Assembly: GCF_015351595.1 (NCBI RefSeq)
Contig: NZ_JADKPT010000015.1
Location: 1 to 64,000, forward strand
Length of the DNA: 64,000 nucleotides
Source: Flavobacterium sp. LC2016-12
GTDB lineage: Bacteria > Bacteroidota > Bacteroidia > Flavobacteriales > Flavobacteriaceae
Direction: 5' to 3'
Below are positions 1-7,869 of this stretch, piece by piece. The position numbers and the translations under genes are program-made. The number at the start of each line of letters is the position of its first letter. Position 1 is the first letter of the stretch. Below the pieces are notes generated by a model that was given only the letters and a program-made list of their open reading frames with translations, searched no databases and was not told the origin of the DNA.

Positions 1-73
1 GGTTTTTGGTTTTGTAAAATCGGCAGTTATGTGGAAGCCCCGATAGCCATCGGGGGTCGTCGCTTTTCTTTTT

Positions 74-109
74 AAAAACCCTTCCCGATTTATCGTGAGG
101 GGTTTTTTG
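74..109 (+). terminator. Rho-independent terminator-like hairpin
   Basis: The sequence AAAACCC-tt-CCCGAT is followed by ATCG-tga-GGGGTTTTTT, which folds into an interrupted GC-capped stem with a T run. It would serve a plus-strand gene upstream of the window; the arms are symmetrical enough to work in both directions. Confidence 0.55.
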
Positions 110-132
110 TTTTAATTCTGTTTGTGTTTTTT

Positions 133-243
133 TACCGCAAAGAACGCAAAGGTTGTTTTCTTGTGCGTTTAGGGTTGACTTTATTTAGGTCGTAAAGCTG
201 TTCATTGCGAACTTTGCGTATCTCTTTGTGTTCTTTGCGGTTA
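133..243. repeat. inverted pair of ACCGCAAAGAAC-type repeats
   Basis: TACCGCAAAGAACGCAAAG at 133-151 recurs in inverse orientation as CTTTGTGTTCTTTGCGGTTA at 224-243, with about 70 bases between. From memory, such near-identical CGCAAAG words are common in intergenic DNA of Flavobacterium. No coding potential is visible inside. Confidence 0.55.
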
Positions 244-289
244 AATAGCAGTACGATATAAAAGTTTCTTTTGAAAACGTTACTTCTTA

Positions 290-363
290 TCTAGCCTATT
301 TTGAAGTGTAACCCGTCTATCGCAAAAGATACAAAGGACAGCCCGACCCGGAGGGAAACGCCC
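290..363 (+). repeat. degenerate copy of a dispersed intergenic repeat
   Basis: The segment starts TCTAGCC and runs through AAAAGATACAAAGGACAGCCCGAC to GGAAACGCC. It matches, with gaps and changes, the repeat at 24528-24602 (TCTAGCCCC...AAAAGATACAAGTGGATAGCGGGAC...GAACGCC). The interior is diverged and the hairpin is largely lost. Confidence 0.45.
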
Positions 364-409
364 AGATTCTCGAATTAACTTTCCTGGGCTATTCTGATCT
401 TAAATTTTA

Positions 410-417
410 TATATTTG
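410..417 (+). promoter_or_regulatory. promoter -7 box for the DUF1569 gene
   Basis: TATATTTG matches the Bacteroidota -7 consensus TAnnTTTG and lies 43 bases before the ATG at 460. No clear TTTG is seen at the -33 position, so the call rests on one box. Confidence 0.4.
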
Positions 418-459
418 TTGTGTTATCACTATTGCCCAAAACTTCAATAAACACAAAAA

Positions 460-912
460 ATGAAAAATATTTTTCGTACAGAAGATTGTCATGAATTCGA
501 AAACAGAATTAATCACCTTACATCGGAATCAAAAGCACTTTGGGGTAAAATGAGTGTTGCTCAAATGCTGGCTCATTGCAATGTCACATATGAAATGGTA
601 TATGAAGATATTCACCCGAAACCTAATATTTTTATGAAACTTATTTTAAAAGTATTAGTTAAAAAGAATGTAGTTAACGAAACTCCCTATCCTCGAAATA
701 ATCAGACTGCACCACAGTTTATTATTAAGGATAACAGGAATTTTGATATAGAAAAAGAGAGACTGATTTCTTATCTCAATAAAACTCAGGCTTTAGGTGA
801 GAATGAATTTGAAGGCAAAGAATCTCACTCTTTTGGAAAATTAAGCGCATTGGAATGGAATAATATGTTTGCTAAACATCTGAATCATCACTTAAATCAA
901 TTTGGAGTGTAA
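460..912 (+). CDS. DUF1569 (DinB-like fold) protein
   Basis: A 150-residue cytoplasmic protein with no signal peptide. It resembles the DUF1569 family, a branch of the DinB/YfiT four-helix fold. Family features visible are the helix around 'LWGKMSVAQMLAHCN' (residues 27-41), a proline-rich 'ETPYPRNNQTAP' link (74-85), and the C-terminal histidine cluster 'AKHLNHHLNQFG' (138-149). Histidines at these places bind metal in DinB-type proteins, so a metal site is likely, but the reaction is unknown. It starts 43 bases after a TAnnTTTG box. The next gene begins 16 bases after its stop, so the two may be co-transcribed. Confidence 0.82.
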   Translation: MKNIFRTEDCHEFENRINHLTSESKALWGKMSVAQMLAHCNVTYEMVYEDIHPKPNIFMKLILKVLVKKNVVNETPYPRNNQTAPQFIIKDNRNFDIEKERLISYLNKTQALGENEFEGKESHSFGKLSALEWNNMFAKHLNHHLNQFGV

Positions 913-928
913 GTTTAAAAAGTTAATT

Positions 929-1363
929 ATGAATAGATTAATTGTAGTTTTTTTCCTGTTTTTCGGATTATGCTCAAATGCACAACAACAGGAAGTTCAG
1001 AAAACCATAGAATACTTTTTTGAGGGATTTCATCAAAAAGATACAACTAAATTAAAGTCGGTTTGTGCTGATACTATTATTCTTCAGTCGATAAGTGAAA
1101 GTGTGATAAAGGGCAATAAATTATCTGACGAGACTGCCAAAGAATTTTATAAATCCATCGCTTCAATTCCGTCAAGCATGAAATTTCAAGAGAAAATTTT
1201 AAGCTATACTATTCAAATTGATGGAACGATGGCGCATGTTTGGGCACCTTATGAATTTTATCTAAATGATAAATTAAGTCATACCGGTGTCAATACTTTT
1301 ACTTTATTTAAGGAAAAAGATTCCTGGAAAATTATTTACCTCATTGATACTAGAAGGAAATAA
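929..1363 (+). CDS. secreted NTF2-like (SnoaL/DUF4440-type) protein
   Basis: A 144-residue protein with an N-terminal signal peptide (MNRLIVVFFLFFGLCSNAQ, cleavage near residue 19). The mature part has the cone-shaped NTF2-like pattern: a helix with 'IEYFFEGFHQKDTTKLKSV', a 'MAHVWAPYEFYLNDK' strand and a closing 'SWKIIYLIDTRR' strand. No catalytic residues can be assigned; such proteins are usually periplasmic binders of unknown ligand. The reading frame is open from 902, but the ATG at 929 is chosen because it begins directly at the signal peptide and clears the previous stop. It converges on the endonuclease III gene with a gap of 7 bases. Confidence 0.8.
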   Translation: MNRLIVVFFLFFGLCSNAQQQEVQKTIEYFFEGFHQKDTTKLKSVCADTIILQSISESVIKGNKLSDETAKEFYKSIASIPSSMKFQEKILSYTIQIDGTMAHVWAPYEFYLNDKLSHTGVNTFTLFKEKDSWKIIYLIDTRRK

Positions 1364-1370
1364 TCTTGTA

Positions 1371-2015
1371 TTATGCCACATAAGTTGCATAATAAAGACA
1401 AATATCTGCGAGTACACATTCCTCACATTTTGGTTTTGGTCTGCAGGTTTCTCTTCCTAAAAAAGATATCGCCATTCCAATTTCGGACCAAATTGATTTT
1501 GGCAGCACTTGCATAAGTTCTTTTTCAACTTTAATCCCATCCTTAAATTCTTTTATAATTCCGATTCTTGGAGCTACTCTAATCACATGAAGATCAGCTA
1601 TTATTCCTTCTGCTGGCTTATGGGTTTCTCTTAATATGACATTTGCTGATTTCCTGCCAATTCCTTTAAGGCTCGTTAATTCCTTCATATTTAAAGAAAT
1701 ATTTTTGTCTTCTTTAAGTGTTTTTGCAATTTCTAAAATCCATTGTGTTTTTGTTGGATAATTTCGAACTTTACTGAGGTAAGGTATTAAAGTTTCAGAA
1801 TCTGTCTGTGACAAACTTTTTAGAGTGGGAAATCTTTCAAATAAAGATGGGGCAATTTTATTAATATTGGCATCTGAATCTTGTGCTGATAAAATTACCA
1901 TGACCATCAACTGATAGGTATTTTGATATTCAAGAGGATGTCTCTTTCCTTTGTATTTTTCCAGAATGGGCTGAAGTTTCAATTCCCAATCTGATGTTTC
2001 TCCAAATAAATTCAT
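1371..2015 (-). CDS. nth: endonuclease III (DNA glycosylase/AP lyase)
   Basis: A 214-residue HhH-GPD base-excision repair enzyme that removes oxidised pyrimidines and cuts at abasic sites. The helix-hairpin-helix 'LKGIGRKSANVIL' carries the catalytic lysine K122, and 'ADLHVIRV' carries the catalytic aspartate D141, at the family positions. A C-terminal iron-sulfur loop has cysteines at 191, 197, 200 and 206. The first spacing is five residues rather than the six usual in E. coli Nth, a small deviation. The length is normal for the family. A TAATTTTG box on the minus strand at 2058-2065, inside the end of the neighbouring hydrolase gene, could be its promoter. Confidence 0.93.
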   Translation of the reverse strand: MNLFGETSDWELKLQPILEKYKGKRHPLEYQNTYQLMVMVILSAQDSDANINKIAPSLFERFPTLKSLSQTDSETLIPYLSKVRNYPTKTQWILEIAKTLKEDKNISLNMKELTSLKGIGRKSANVILRETHKPAEGIIADLHVIRVAPRIGIIKEFKDGIKVEKELMQVLPKSIWSEIGMAISFLGRETCRPKPKCEECVLADICLYYATYVA

Positions 2016-2062
2016 GTTGTATTTCTTTAGATTTAAATAGAAAGTATATAACTCTCACAAAA

Positions 2063-2929
2063 TTAGCTACTTTTAATGAAACTGATGATTTTATTTATCA
2101 CATTTTGATTTCCTAAAATTTTTCTGTGTCCTAAACCATCAGTTAAAAATAGTAATCCCTTTTCTAAGTTTTTATGAATATGAATTCCTGCTTTTACCGA
2201 AACTTCCGGGTCATCATTATCATGTATTACTAAAATTGGAATTTGTACTTTTTGAGCCGCTTTATAAGCTGAAAAATCATCCATTTTAACCTCGTATTTT
2301 TCTTCAAAATAATCACGGAGCTTTATACTCATTTCGGGTTTTAAGCCTAATTTAGAAGTAAATTCATCGAGAATATCCTGGACAATATCACCACTTCCGA
2401 TTATAATCGCTTTTTCCACTTTTAGACCATCTTTAATAGCATTCAAAACTGACATTCCTCCCAGAGAATGACCAATTGCAATGTCAAAAGGGCCAAATTG
2501 TTTTTCAATTTCTAATATTGAATGAATGAATTCGGACATTATAGTTGTTGTTCCTTGTGACTTACCATGCGCTGGAGCATCAAAACTAATAATAGAATAT
2601 CCAACTTTTAGTAATGAATCTGCTATTTTGAATAATTGTGTACCTCTGCCTGACCAACCATGAACTAACAATATTTTTTGCTCACTTGTTCCATATTCAT
2701 ATGTGATTATATTTTTTCCAATAGCAGCAACATTGATTGTCTTTTTGATACTTTTAGTATCCATCTCAAGCTCTCGTTTGGGAACTTTATGTTTTATAGG
2801 AGTTGTAAATAGTTTTGCAGCATAGGTTGTTGCTAATTTAGTGGATATAAAAGCACATAATTTAGCAGATAGAATTATAAGCTGTGGAATTTTTAATGAT
2901 TTAGTAGGATTAGTTTCCTTTTTTGCCAT
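2063..2929 (-). CDS. alpha/beta hydrolase
   Basis: A 288-residue serine hydrolase of the alpha/beta fold. The oxyanion segment is 'LLVHGWSGRG' (88-97), the nucleophile elbow 'GHSLGG' places the serine at S155, the acid is probably D240 in 'HDNDDPEV', and the histidine is H268 in 'GLGHRK'. The first 50 residues are lysine-rich and weakly hydrophobic (20-40) without a clear signal peptide, so it may be membrane-associated or cytoplasmic. The substrate cannot be told. It is divergent from glgA, with an 18-base palindrome in the shared intergenic region. Endonuclease III lies 47 bases downstream on the same strand. Confidence 0.88.
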   Translation of the reverse strand: MAKKETNPTKSLKIPQLIILSAKLCAFISTKLATTYAAKLFTTPIKHKVPKRELEMDTKSIKKTINVAAIGKNIITYEYGTSEQKILLVHGWSGRGTQLFKIADSLLKVGYSIISFDAPAHGKSQGTTTIMSEFIHSILEIEKQFGPFDIAIGHSLGGMSVLNAIKDGLKVEKAIIIGSGDIVQDILDEFTSKLGLKPEMSIKLRDYFEEKYEVKMDDFSAYKAAQKVQIPILVIHDNDDPEVSVKAGIHIHKNLEKGLLFLTDGLGHRKILGNQNVINKIISFIKSS

Positions 2930-2968
2930 ATTAATAATTTTTTTATGAGGGCTAGATGTTGCTTATTT

Positions 2969-2986
2969 TTTCCTAAATTTAGGAAA
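2969..2986. promoter_or_regulatory. 18-base perfect palindrome between hydrolase and glgA
   Basis: TTTCCTAAATTTAGGAAA is perfectly self-complementary and lies 40 bases from the hydrolase start and 43 bases from the glgA start. The location suits an operator shared by the divergent genes. No regulator gene is adjacent, so this is inference from symmetry and position. Confidence 0.4.
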
Positions 2987-3028
2987 CATAAATGTAGTAC
3001 AATAAATAGATGTTTATAAATTTCTAAA

Positions 3029-4456
3029 ATGGAAATATTTCATATCAGTGCAGAATGTTATCCAATGGCAAAAGTTGGCGGTCTGGCCGATGTTGTTGGA
3101 GCTTTACCAAAATATCAGACAAATGCTGGTCATCAGGTTCGAGTAGTTGTTCCTTGTTATGATACAAAGTTTAAAAAGGAAAATGATTTTGAATGCGTTC
3201 ATTGGGGAAATGTAAAGCTGGGGAATTTCGATTTTCCGTTTAGCGTTTTAAAAGAAACTACGAATAAATTAGGTTACGAACTATATCTGATCGTAATAAA
3301 AGAATTATTTGATAGACCAAATGTATATGGATATGAAGATGATATCGAAAGATTCTTATCTTTTCAAATAGCAACTTTGAATTGGATTACCGCCCGTCAA
3401 ACCGTTCCGAACGTAATTAATTGTCACGATCATCATACGGGATTGATTCCGTTTATGATTAAATATGCCTATAAATATCAAACGTTAAGAAGTATAAAAA
3501 CTGTTATTACAATTCATAATGGTTTATATCAAGGTTGGTTTGACTTTGATAAATTGCATTATTTACCTGAGTTTGATTTAATTCATGTTGGCTTTTTAGA
3601 ATGGAATAATTCACTTAATTCATTGGCTGTTGGAGTAAAATGTGCCCATGCTGCTACAACAGTGTCTCCTAGTTATTTGAATGAAATAAATATTGCTGCA
3701 AATGGTTTAGAAGATTTATTTAAATCGGTTAGAAGTAAATCCAAAGGAATCTTAAATGGTATTGATTTCGAAGTTTGGGACCCTTCAAAAGATCAAATGA
3801 TTGCCGGAAATTATACAATCGAAAATTTTCAATCCGGAAAGAAGGCAAATAAAGAAAAGTTGTGCGAGCAGTTTGAATTAGATCCAACAAAACCATTGTT
3901 TAGTTTTATAGGACGTTTATTTGAAGAAAAAGGTGGAGATTTATTACCTCAGGCAGCTGCTTTAGCCTTATCTGAAAATTTTGAGAATATCAATATATTG
4001 ATTTTAGGATCGGGAAATGCTCTAATTGAAGAACAGTTGGTGCAACTCCGAAATGATTATAAAGGAAATTACAATGTTTTTATAGGTTATAATGAGGAAT
4101 TAGCTCATTTAATATATGCAGGTTCAGATTATATTGTAATGCCTTCAAGAGTAGAACCTTGTGGATTAAATCAAATGTATGCATTACGATATGGCACAGT
4201 TCCAATTGTTAGAAGGACTGGGGGGTTACGAGATACGGTAATTGATTTTGGTGACAATGGAAATGGAATTTGCCATGATCAGGCTTCGGTTGGAGATATT
4301 TGTTATTCTATAAATCGTGCGGTAAAATTGTACGACGATAAAATAAATTTCAATGAAATTATAAAAAAGGGAATGGCAACAGATCATTCCTGGGAAAGAG
4401 TTTGCCAAGAATATATTGAGATATACAACCTAATAATTGAGAAAAATGAAATTTAA
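3029..4456 (+). CDS. glgA: glycogen synthase (ADP-glucose type, GT5)
   Basis: A 475-residue GT5 enzyme that transfers glucose from ADP-glucose to the non-reducing end of glycogen. The N-terminal ADP-glucose motif 'KVGGLADV' begins at K15, the equivalent of the substrate-binding lysine in E. coli. The C-terminal Rossmann half carries 'FSFIGRLFEEKGGDLL' and the nucleotide-sugar site 'SRVEPCGLNQMYALRYG' near residues 372-388. The length matches the family (about 477). It is the first gene of glgA-glgC-glgB. The glgC start lies inside its last codons, so translation is probably coupled. There is no TAnnTTTG box immediately upstream. Confidence 0.95.
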   Translation: MEIFHISAECYPMAKVGGLADVVGALPKYQTNAGHQVRVVVPCYDTKFKKENDFECVHWGNVKLGNFDFPFSVLKETTNKLGYELYLIVIKELFDRPNVYGYEDDIERFLSFQIATLNWITARQTVPNVINCHDHHTGLIPFMIKYAYKYQTLRSIKTVITIHNGLYQGWFDFDKLHYLPEFDLIHVGFLEWNNSLNSLAVGVKCAHAATTVSPSYLNEINIAANGLEDLFKSVRSKSKGILNGIDFEVWDPSKDQMIAGNYTIENFQSGKKANKEKLCEQFELDPTKPLFSFIGRLFEEKGGDLLPQAAALALSENFENINILILGSGNALIEEQLVQLRNDYKGNYNVFIGYNEELAHLIYAGSDYIVMPSRVEPCGLNQMYALRYGTVPIVRRTGGLRDTVIDFGDNGNGICHDQASVGDICYSINRAVKLYDDKINFNEIIKKGMATDHSWERVCQEYIEIYNLIIEKNEI

Positions 4457-5726
4457 AAAGAAAAATGTAGTTGCTATTATTTTAGGAGGAGGACAAGGAT
4501 CACGTTTGTTTCCATTAACAGAAACAAGATCTAAACCAGCGGTACCAATTGGTGGAAAATACCGATTAGTTGATATTCCTATTTCAAATTGTATAAATTC
4601 TGATATTTTTAAAATATTTGTTTTGACACAGTTTAACTCGGCATCATTAAACGCACATATCAAAAACACTTTCAATTTCAGTATTTTCAGTCAATCATTT
4701 GTTGATATTTTAGCAGCAGAGCAAACTCCGGATAATCCAACATGGTTCCAGGGAACGGCGGATGCTGTTCGACAATGTATGTCACATTTTTTAAAACATG
4801 AATTTGATCATGCTTTGATTTTATCTGGGGATCAATTGTATCAAATGGATTTTAACGAAATGTTGGAAGCGCATATAGCGGCAGATGCAGAAATCTCAAT
4901 AGCTACTTTACCGGTAAATGCTAAAGATGCACCCGAATTTGGAATTCTTAAAACGAATCACGAAAGTTGTATTGAAGCTTTTATTGAGAAACCTGACGCT
5001 TCTTTATTACCTCAATGGGAATCTGATGTAAGTGAGCAAATGCAGGAAAAAGGAAAAAAATATTTGGCCTCAATGGGAATTTATATTTTTAACCGACGAT
5101 TATTAGAAGACTTAATGGCCGATCCTCATACGAAAGATTTCGGAAAAGAAATTATTCCGCAGGCTGTCGGAAAACATAAAATTCTTAGTTATCAGTATGA
5201 AGGATATTGGACAGATATTGGAAATATAGAATCGTTTTTTGAAGCTAATATTGGATTAACAGCTGATATTCCGGAATTTAATCTGTTTGATAATGATAAT
5301 AAAATTTTTACCAGACCAAGATTACTTCCTCCATCTAAATTTAGAAATTCGATTATCAACCAATCTCTAATTTCTGAAGGATGTATTATCAATGCTAAAG
5401 AAATCAAAAGTTCTGTTATTGGAATTCGTTCCAGAATTGGAGCAGGAACTGTACTTGAAAATTGTTATGTAATGGGTAACGATTTTTATCAGGACTTAGA
5501 TGAACTTAATCACGAAGTAAGTGTCAATAAAATTCATGTTGGAATTGGTGAAAACTGCTTTATTCAAAATGCTCTGGTAGACAAAAATGTACGTATTGGA
5601 AACAATGTTCATATTAGTGGAGGTAAGCATTTAGATAATTTTACTAATGAATTATATAGCATCAAAGATGGTATTGTTGTTATTAAAAAAGGTGCCATTT
5701 TATCAGATAATTTCAGAATTGAATAA
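4446..5726 (+). CDS. glgC: glucose-1-phosphate adenylyltransferase
   Basis: A 426-residue enzyme that makes ADP-glucose from glucose-1-phosphate and ATP, the committed step of bacterial glycogen synthesis. The N-terminal nucleotidyltransferase has 'GGGQGSRLFPLTETRSKPA' at residues 14-32 and 'ISGDQLYQMDF'-type catalytic aspartates in 'LSGDQLYQMD' near 135. The C-terminal left-handed beta-helix has hexapeptide-like repeats (residues about 300-420) that bind allosteric effectors in homologues. The ATG at 4446 overlaps the glgA stop by 11 bases; a TTG at 4437 would add three residues and is less likely. glgB follows after 36 bases. Confidence 0.95.
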   Translation: MKFKKKNVVAIILGGGQGSRLFPLTETRSKPAVPIGGKYRLVDIPISNCINSDIFKIFVLTQFNSASLNAHIKNTFNFSIFSQSFVDILAAEQTPDNPTWFQGTADAVRQCMSHFLKHEFDHALILSGDQLYQMDFNEMLEAHIAADAEISIATLPVNAKDAPEFGILKTNHESCIEAFIEKPDASLLPQWESDVSEQMQEKGKKYLASMGIYIFNRRLLEDLMADPHTKDFGKEIIPQAVGKHKILSYQYEGYWTDIGNIESFFEANIGLTADIPEFNLFDNDNKIFTRPRLLPPSKFRNSIINQSLISEGCIINAKEIKSSVIGIRSRIGAGTVLENCYVMGNDFYQDLDELNHEVSVNKIHVGIGENCFIQNALVDKNVRIGNNVHISGGKHLDNFTNELYSIKDGIVVIKKGAILSDNFRIE

Positions 5727-5762
5727 GAATTTTTAAATTAATTATTGCCTTAAAAACCAAAT

Positions 5763-7667
5763 ATGTCTAAAGTAATCACGCATTCTCTATTTACTGATTT
5801 TGATATCGATTTATTCAAAGCAGGAAAACACTTCAAATTATATGAAAAGTTAGGAGCGCATTTAGTTGAAGTTAATGGAGTAAAAGGTGTTTATTTTGCC
5901 GTTTGGGCTCCAACGGCCCAATCCGTTTCTGTTGTAGGTGATTTTAATTATTGGACAGGAAATGAACATCAATTACAAGTGCGCTGGGATTCTTCAGGTA
6001 TTTGGGAAGGCTTTATTCCTGATATTACAAAAGGTGCATTATACAAGTACAAGATTCAATCAAACATAAATGGAATTGTAACTGAAAAAGCAGATCCATT
6101 TGCTTTATATTGTGAAAAGCCGCCTCACACAGCTTCTGTTGTCTGGGATTTAGATTATAAATGGAAAGATGAAAACTGGATGCAATCCCGCCAAAATCAT
6201 AATGGTTTAGATAAACCTTATTCTGTTTATGAAGTGCATTTAGGTTCCTGGAAACGTGGTGAGCATAATAGATTTTTGACGTACTTAGAGTTAGCAGATG
6301 ATTTAGTGGATTATGTGAAAGAAACCGGATTTACACACGTAGAATTTATGCCGATTATGGAGTATCCTTATGATCCCTCGTGGGGATATCAGCTGACAGG
6401 ATATTTTGCACCTACTTCTCGTTTTGGAAAACCGCAAGACTTCATGGTTTTAGTTGATAAACTGCATCAGGCTGGTATTGGCGTAATTTTAGACTGGGTT
6501 CCATCTCATTTTCCAGATGATGCACATGGTTTAGGTTTTTTTGATGGATCACATTTATACGAACATCCTGATCGCCGAAAAGGGTATCACCCAGATTGGA
6601 AAAGTTTGGTTTTTAATTATGGACGAAATGAAGTTCGTGCATTCTTAATTAGCAATGCGGTTTTTTGGCTAAATCATTATCATGCAGATGGATTACGAGT
6701 TGATGCTGTTGCTTCAATGCTTTATCTTGATTATTCGAGAGAAGAAGGCGAGTGGGAACCGAATATTTACGGAGGAAGAGAAAATCTGGATACCATAAGT
6801 TTTCTTAAAGAATTTAATGAAGTAATTTATGCTAATTTTAATGGCGTTCAAACTATTGCAGAAGAAAGTACTTCTTTTCCAATGGTTTCAAGACCAACTT
6901 TTACAGGAGGTTTGGGTTTTGGAATGAAATGGATGATGGGCTGGATGCACGATACTTTAAAATATTTTCAAAAAGAAACAATTTATAGAAAATACCATCA
7001 GAACGACTTAACTTTTTCGATGACATATGCTTTTACGGAAAATTTTATGCTTCCGTTTTCGCATGACGAAGTTGTATATGGTAAAAAATCTATTGCCAAT
7101 AAAATGCCCGGAGACGAATGGCAGAAATTTGCCAATTTAAGACTTTTATACGGTTACATGTTTACACATCCCGGAACCAAATTACTATTTATGGGTTCTG
7201 AGTTCGGACAGAGTGATGAATGGAATTTCGAAAAAAGTTTAGATTGGCATTTACTTCAATATGATTATCATTCTGGTGTAAAAAGAATAATTACAGATTT
7301 GAATCAACTATATAAATCTCAACCTGCATTATATGAAAAACAATTTACAGGTGAAGGTTTTGAATGGATCAATTATTCCGATCATCAAAATGCCGTTTTA
7401 TCTTACATCCGAAAAGGAAATAATGCCAAAGAAAATTTAGTCATTGTGGGGAATTTTACACCAGTTATTCGTGAGAATTATAGAATTGGTATTTCACAAA
7501 AAGGTAAATTAATTGAGATTTTCAATACAGATGCTACTATTTATGGTGGAAGCGGCATTGCAAATTCAGGCAATTTAAAAATTGAATCTTCACCTTACGA
7601 TGGCAGAGATTATTCCGTAGAATTAACATTGCCTCCGTTGAGTGTGACTGTTTATTCGTTTGGATAA
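5763..7667 (+). CDS. glgB: 1,4-alpha-glucan branching enzyme (GH13)
   Basis: A 634-residue enzyme that introduces alpha-1,6 branches into glycogen. A CBM48 domain (about residues 25-115, 'YFAVWAPTAQSVSVVGDFN') precedes the GH13 barrel. Region I is 'DWVPSHF', the nucleophile is D314 in 'LRVDAVASM', the general acid lies in 'AEEST' (E367/E368), and the transition-state stabiliser is D435 in 'SHDE'. The all-beta C-terminal domain ends 'LPPLSVTVYSFG'. It lacks the extra N1 domain of the E. coli enzyme, as do many short GlgB proteins. It is the third gene of the glycogen operon; 202 bases separate it from the chosen start of the GH31 gene. Confidence 0.95.
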   Translation: MSKVITHSLFTDFDIDLFKAGKHFKLYEKLGAHLVEVNGVKGVYFAVWAPTAQSVSVVGDFNYWTGNEHQLQVRWDSSGIWEGFIPDITKGALYKYKIQSNINGIVTEKADPFALYCEKPPHTASVVWDLDYKWKDENWMQSRQNHNGLDKPYSVYEVHLGSWKRGEHNRFLTYLELADDLVDYVKETGFTHVEFMPIMEYPYDPSWGYQLTGYFAPTSRFGKPQDFMVLVDKLHQAGIGVILDWVPSHFPDDAHGLGFFDGSHLYEHPDRRKGYHPDWKSLVFNYGRNEVRAFLISNAVFWLNHYHADGLRVDAVASMLYLDYSREEGEWEPNIYGGRENLDTISFLKEFNEVIYANFNGVQTIAEESTSFPMVSRPTFTGGLGFGMKWMMGWMHDTLKYFQKETIYRKYHQNDLTFSMTYAFTENFMLPFSHDEVVYGKKSIANKMPGDEWQKFANLRLLYGYMFTHPGTKLLFMGSEFGQSDEWNFEKSLDWHLLQYDYHSGVKRIITDLNQLYKSQPALYEKQFTGEGFEWINYSDHQNAVLSYIRKGNNAKENLVIVGNFTPVIRENYRIGISQKGKLIEIFNTDATIYGGSGIANSGNLKIESSPYDGRDYSVELTLPPLSVTVYSFG

Positions 7668-7821
7668 AATTTCTGTGTTAATTTTCAGAATATCATTTTG
7701 TCATTTTTTGATTCTAATATTACCGAATTGTTGATTTTTTGAGATGTAATTTGTTAGTCAGACAGAAAAAACGTTTTCGTGAATAAACCTCATATTCATA
7801 GGGCTTTATGTAGTTTTTTTG

Positions 7822-7829
7822 TATGTTTG
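7822..7829 (+). promoter_or_regulatory. promoter -7 box for the GH31 gene
   Basis: TATGTTTG fits TAnnTTTG and lies 40 bases before the ATG at 7870. It argues against a TTG start at 7819, which would precede the transcription start. The -33 element is not clear. Confidence 0.35.
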
Positions 7830-7869
7830 GAATAGCGATATAGTTAGATTAATTAATTTCATTAGCGAT

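Larger units (their letters stand above)
1..459. other. gene-free stretch with hairpins and dispersed repeats
   Basis: No credible reading frame or structural RNA is seen here. The stretch holds a short GC hairpin (CCCCGAT/ATCGGGG, 38-55), a terminator-like hairpin, an inverted pair of Flavobacterium-style repeats and a degenerate copy of a dispersed repeat also found at 24528 and 26786. It ends in a promoter box before the first gene. It probably includes the 3' untranslated end of a gene lying before the window. Confidence 0.6.

Noticed and set aside
20..60. GC-rich hairpin near the left edge as part of a tRNA
   Set aside because: No cloverleaf, anticodon arm or TTCRA loop could be found around it.
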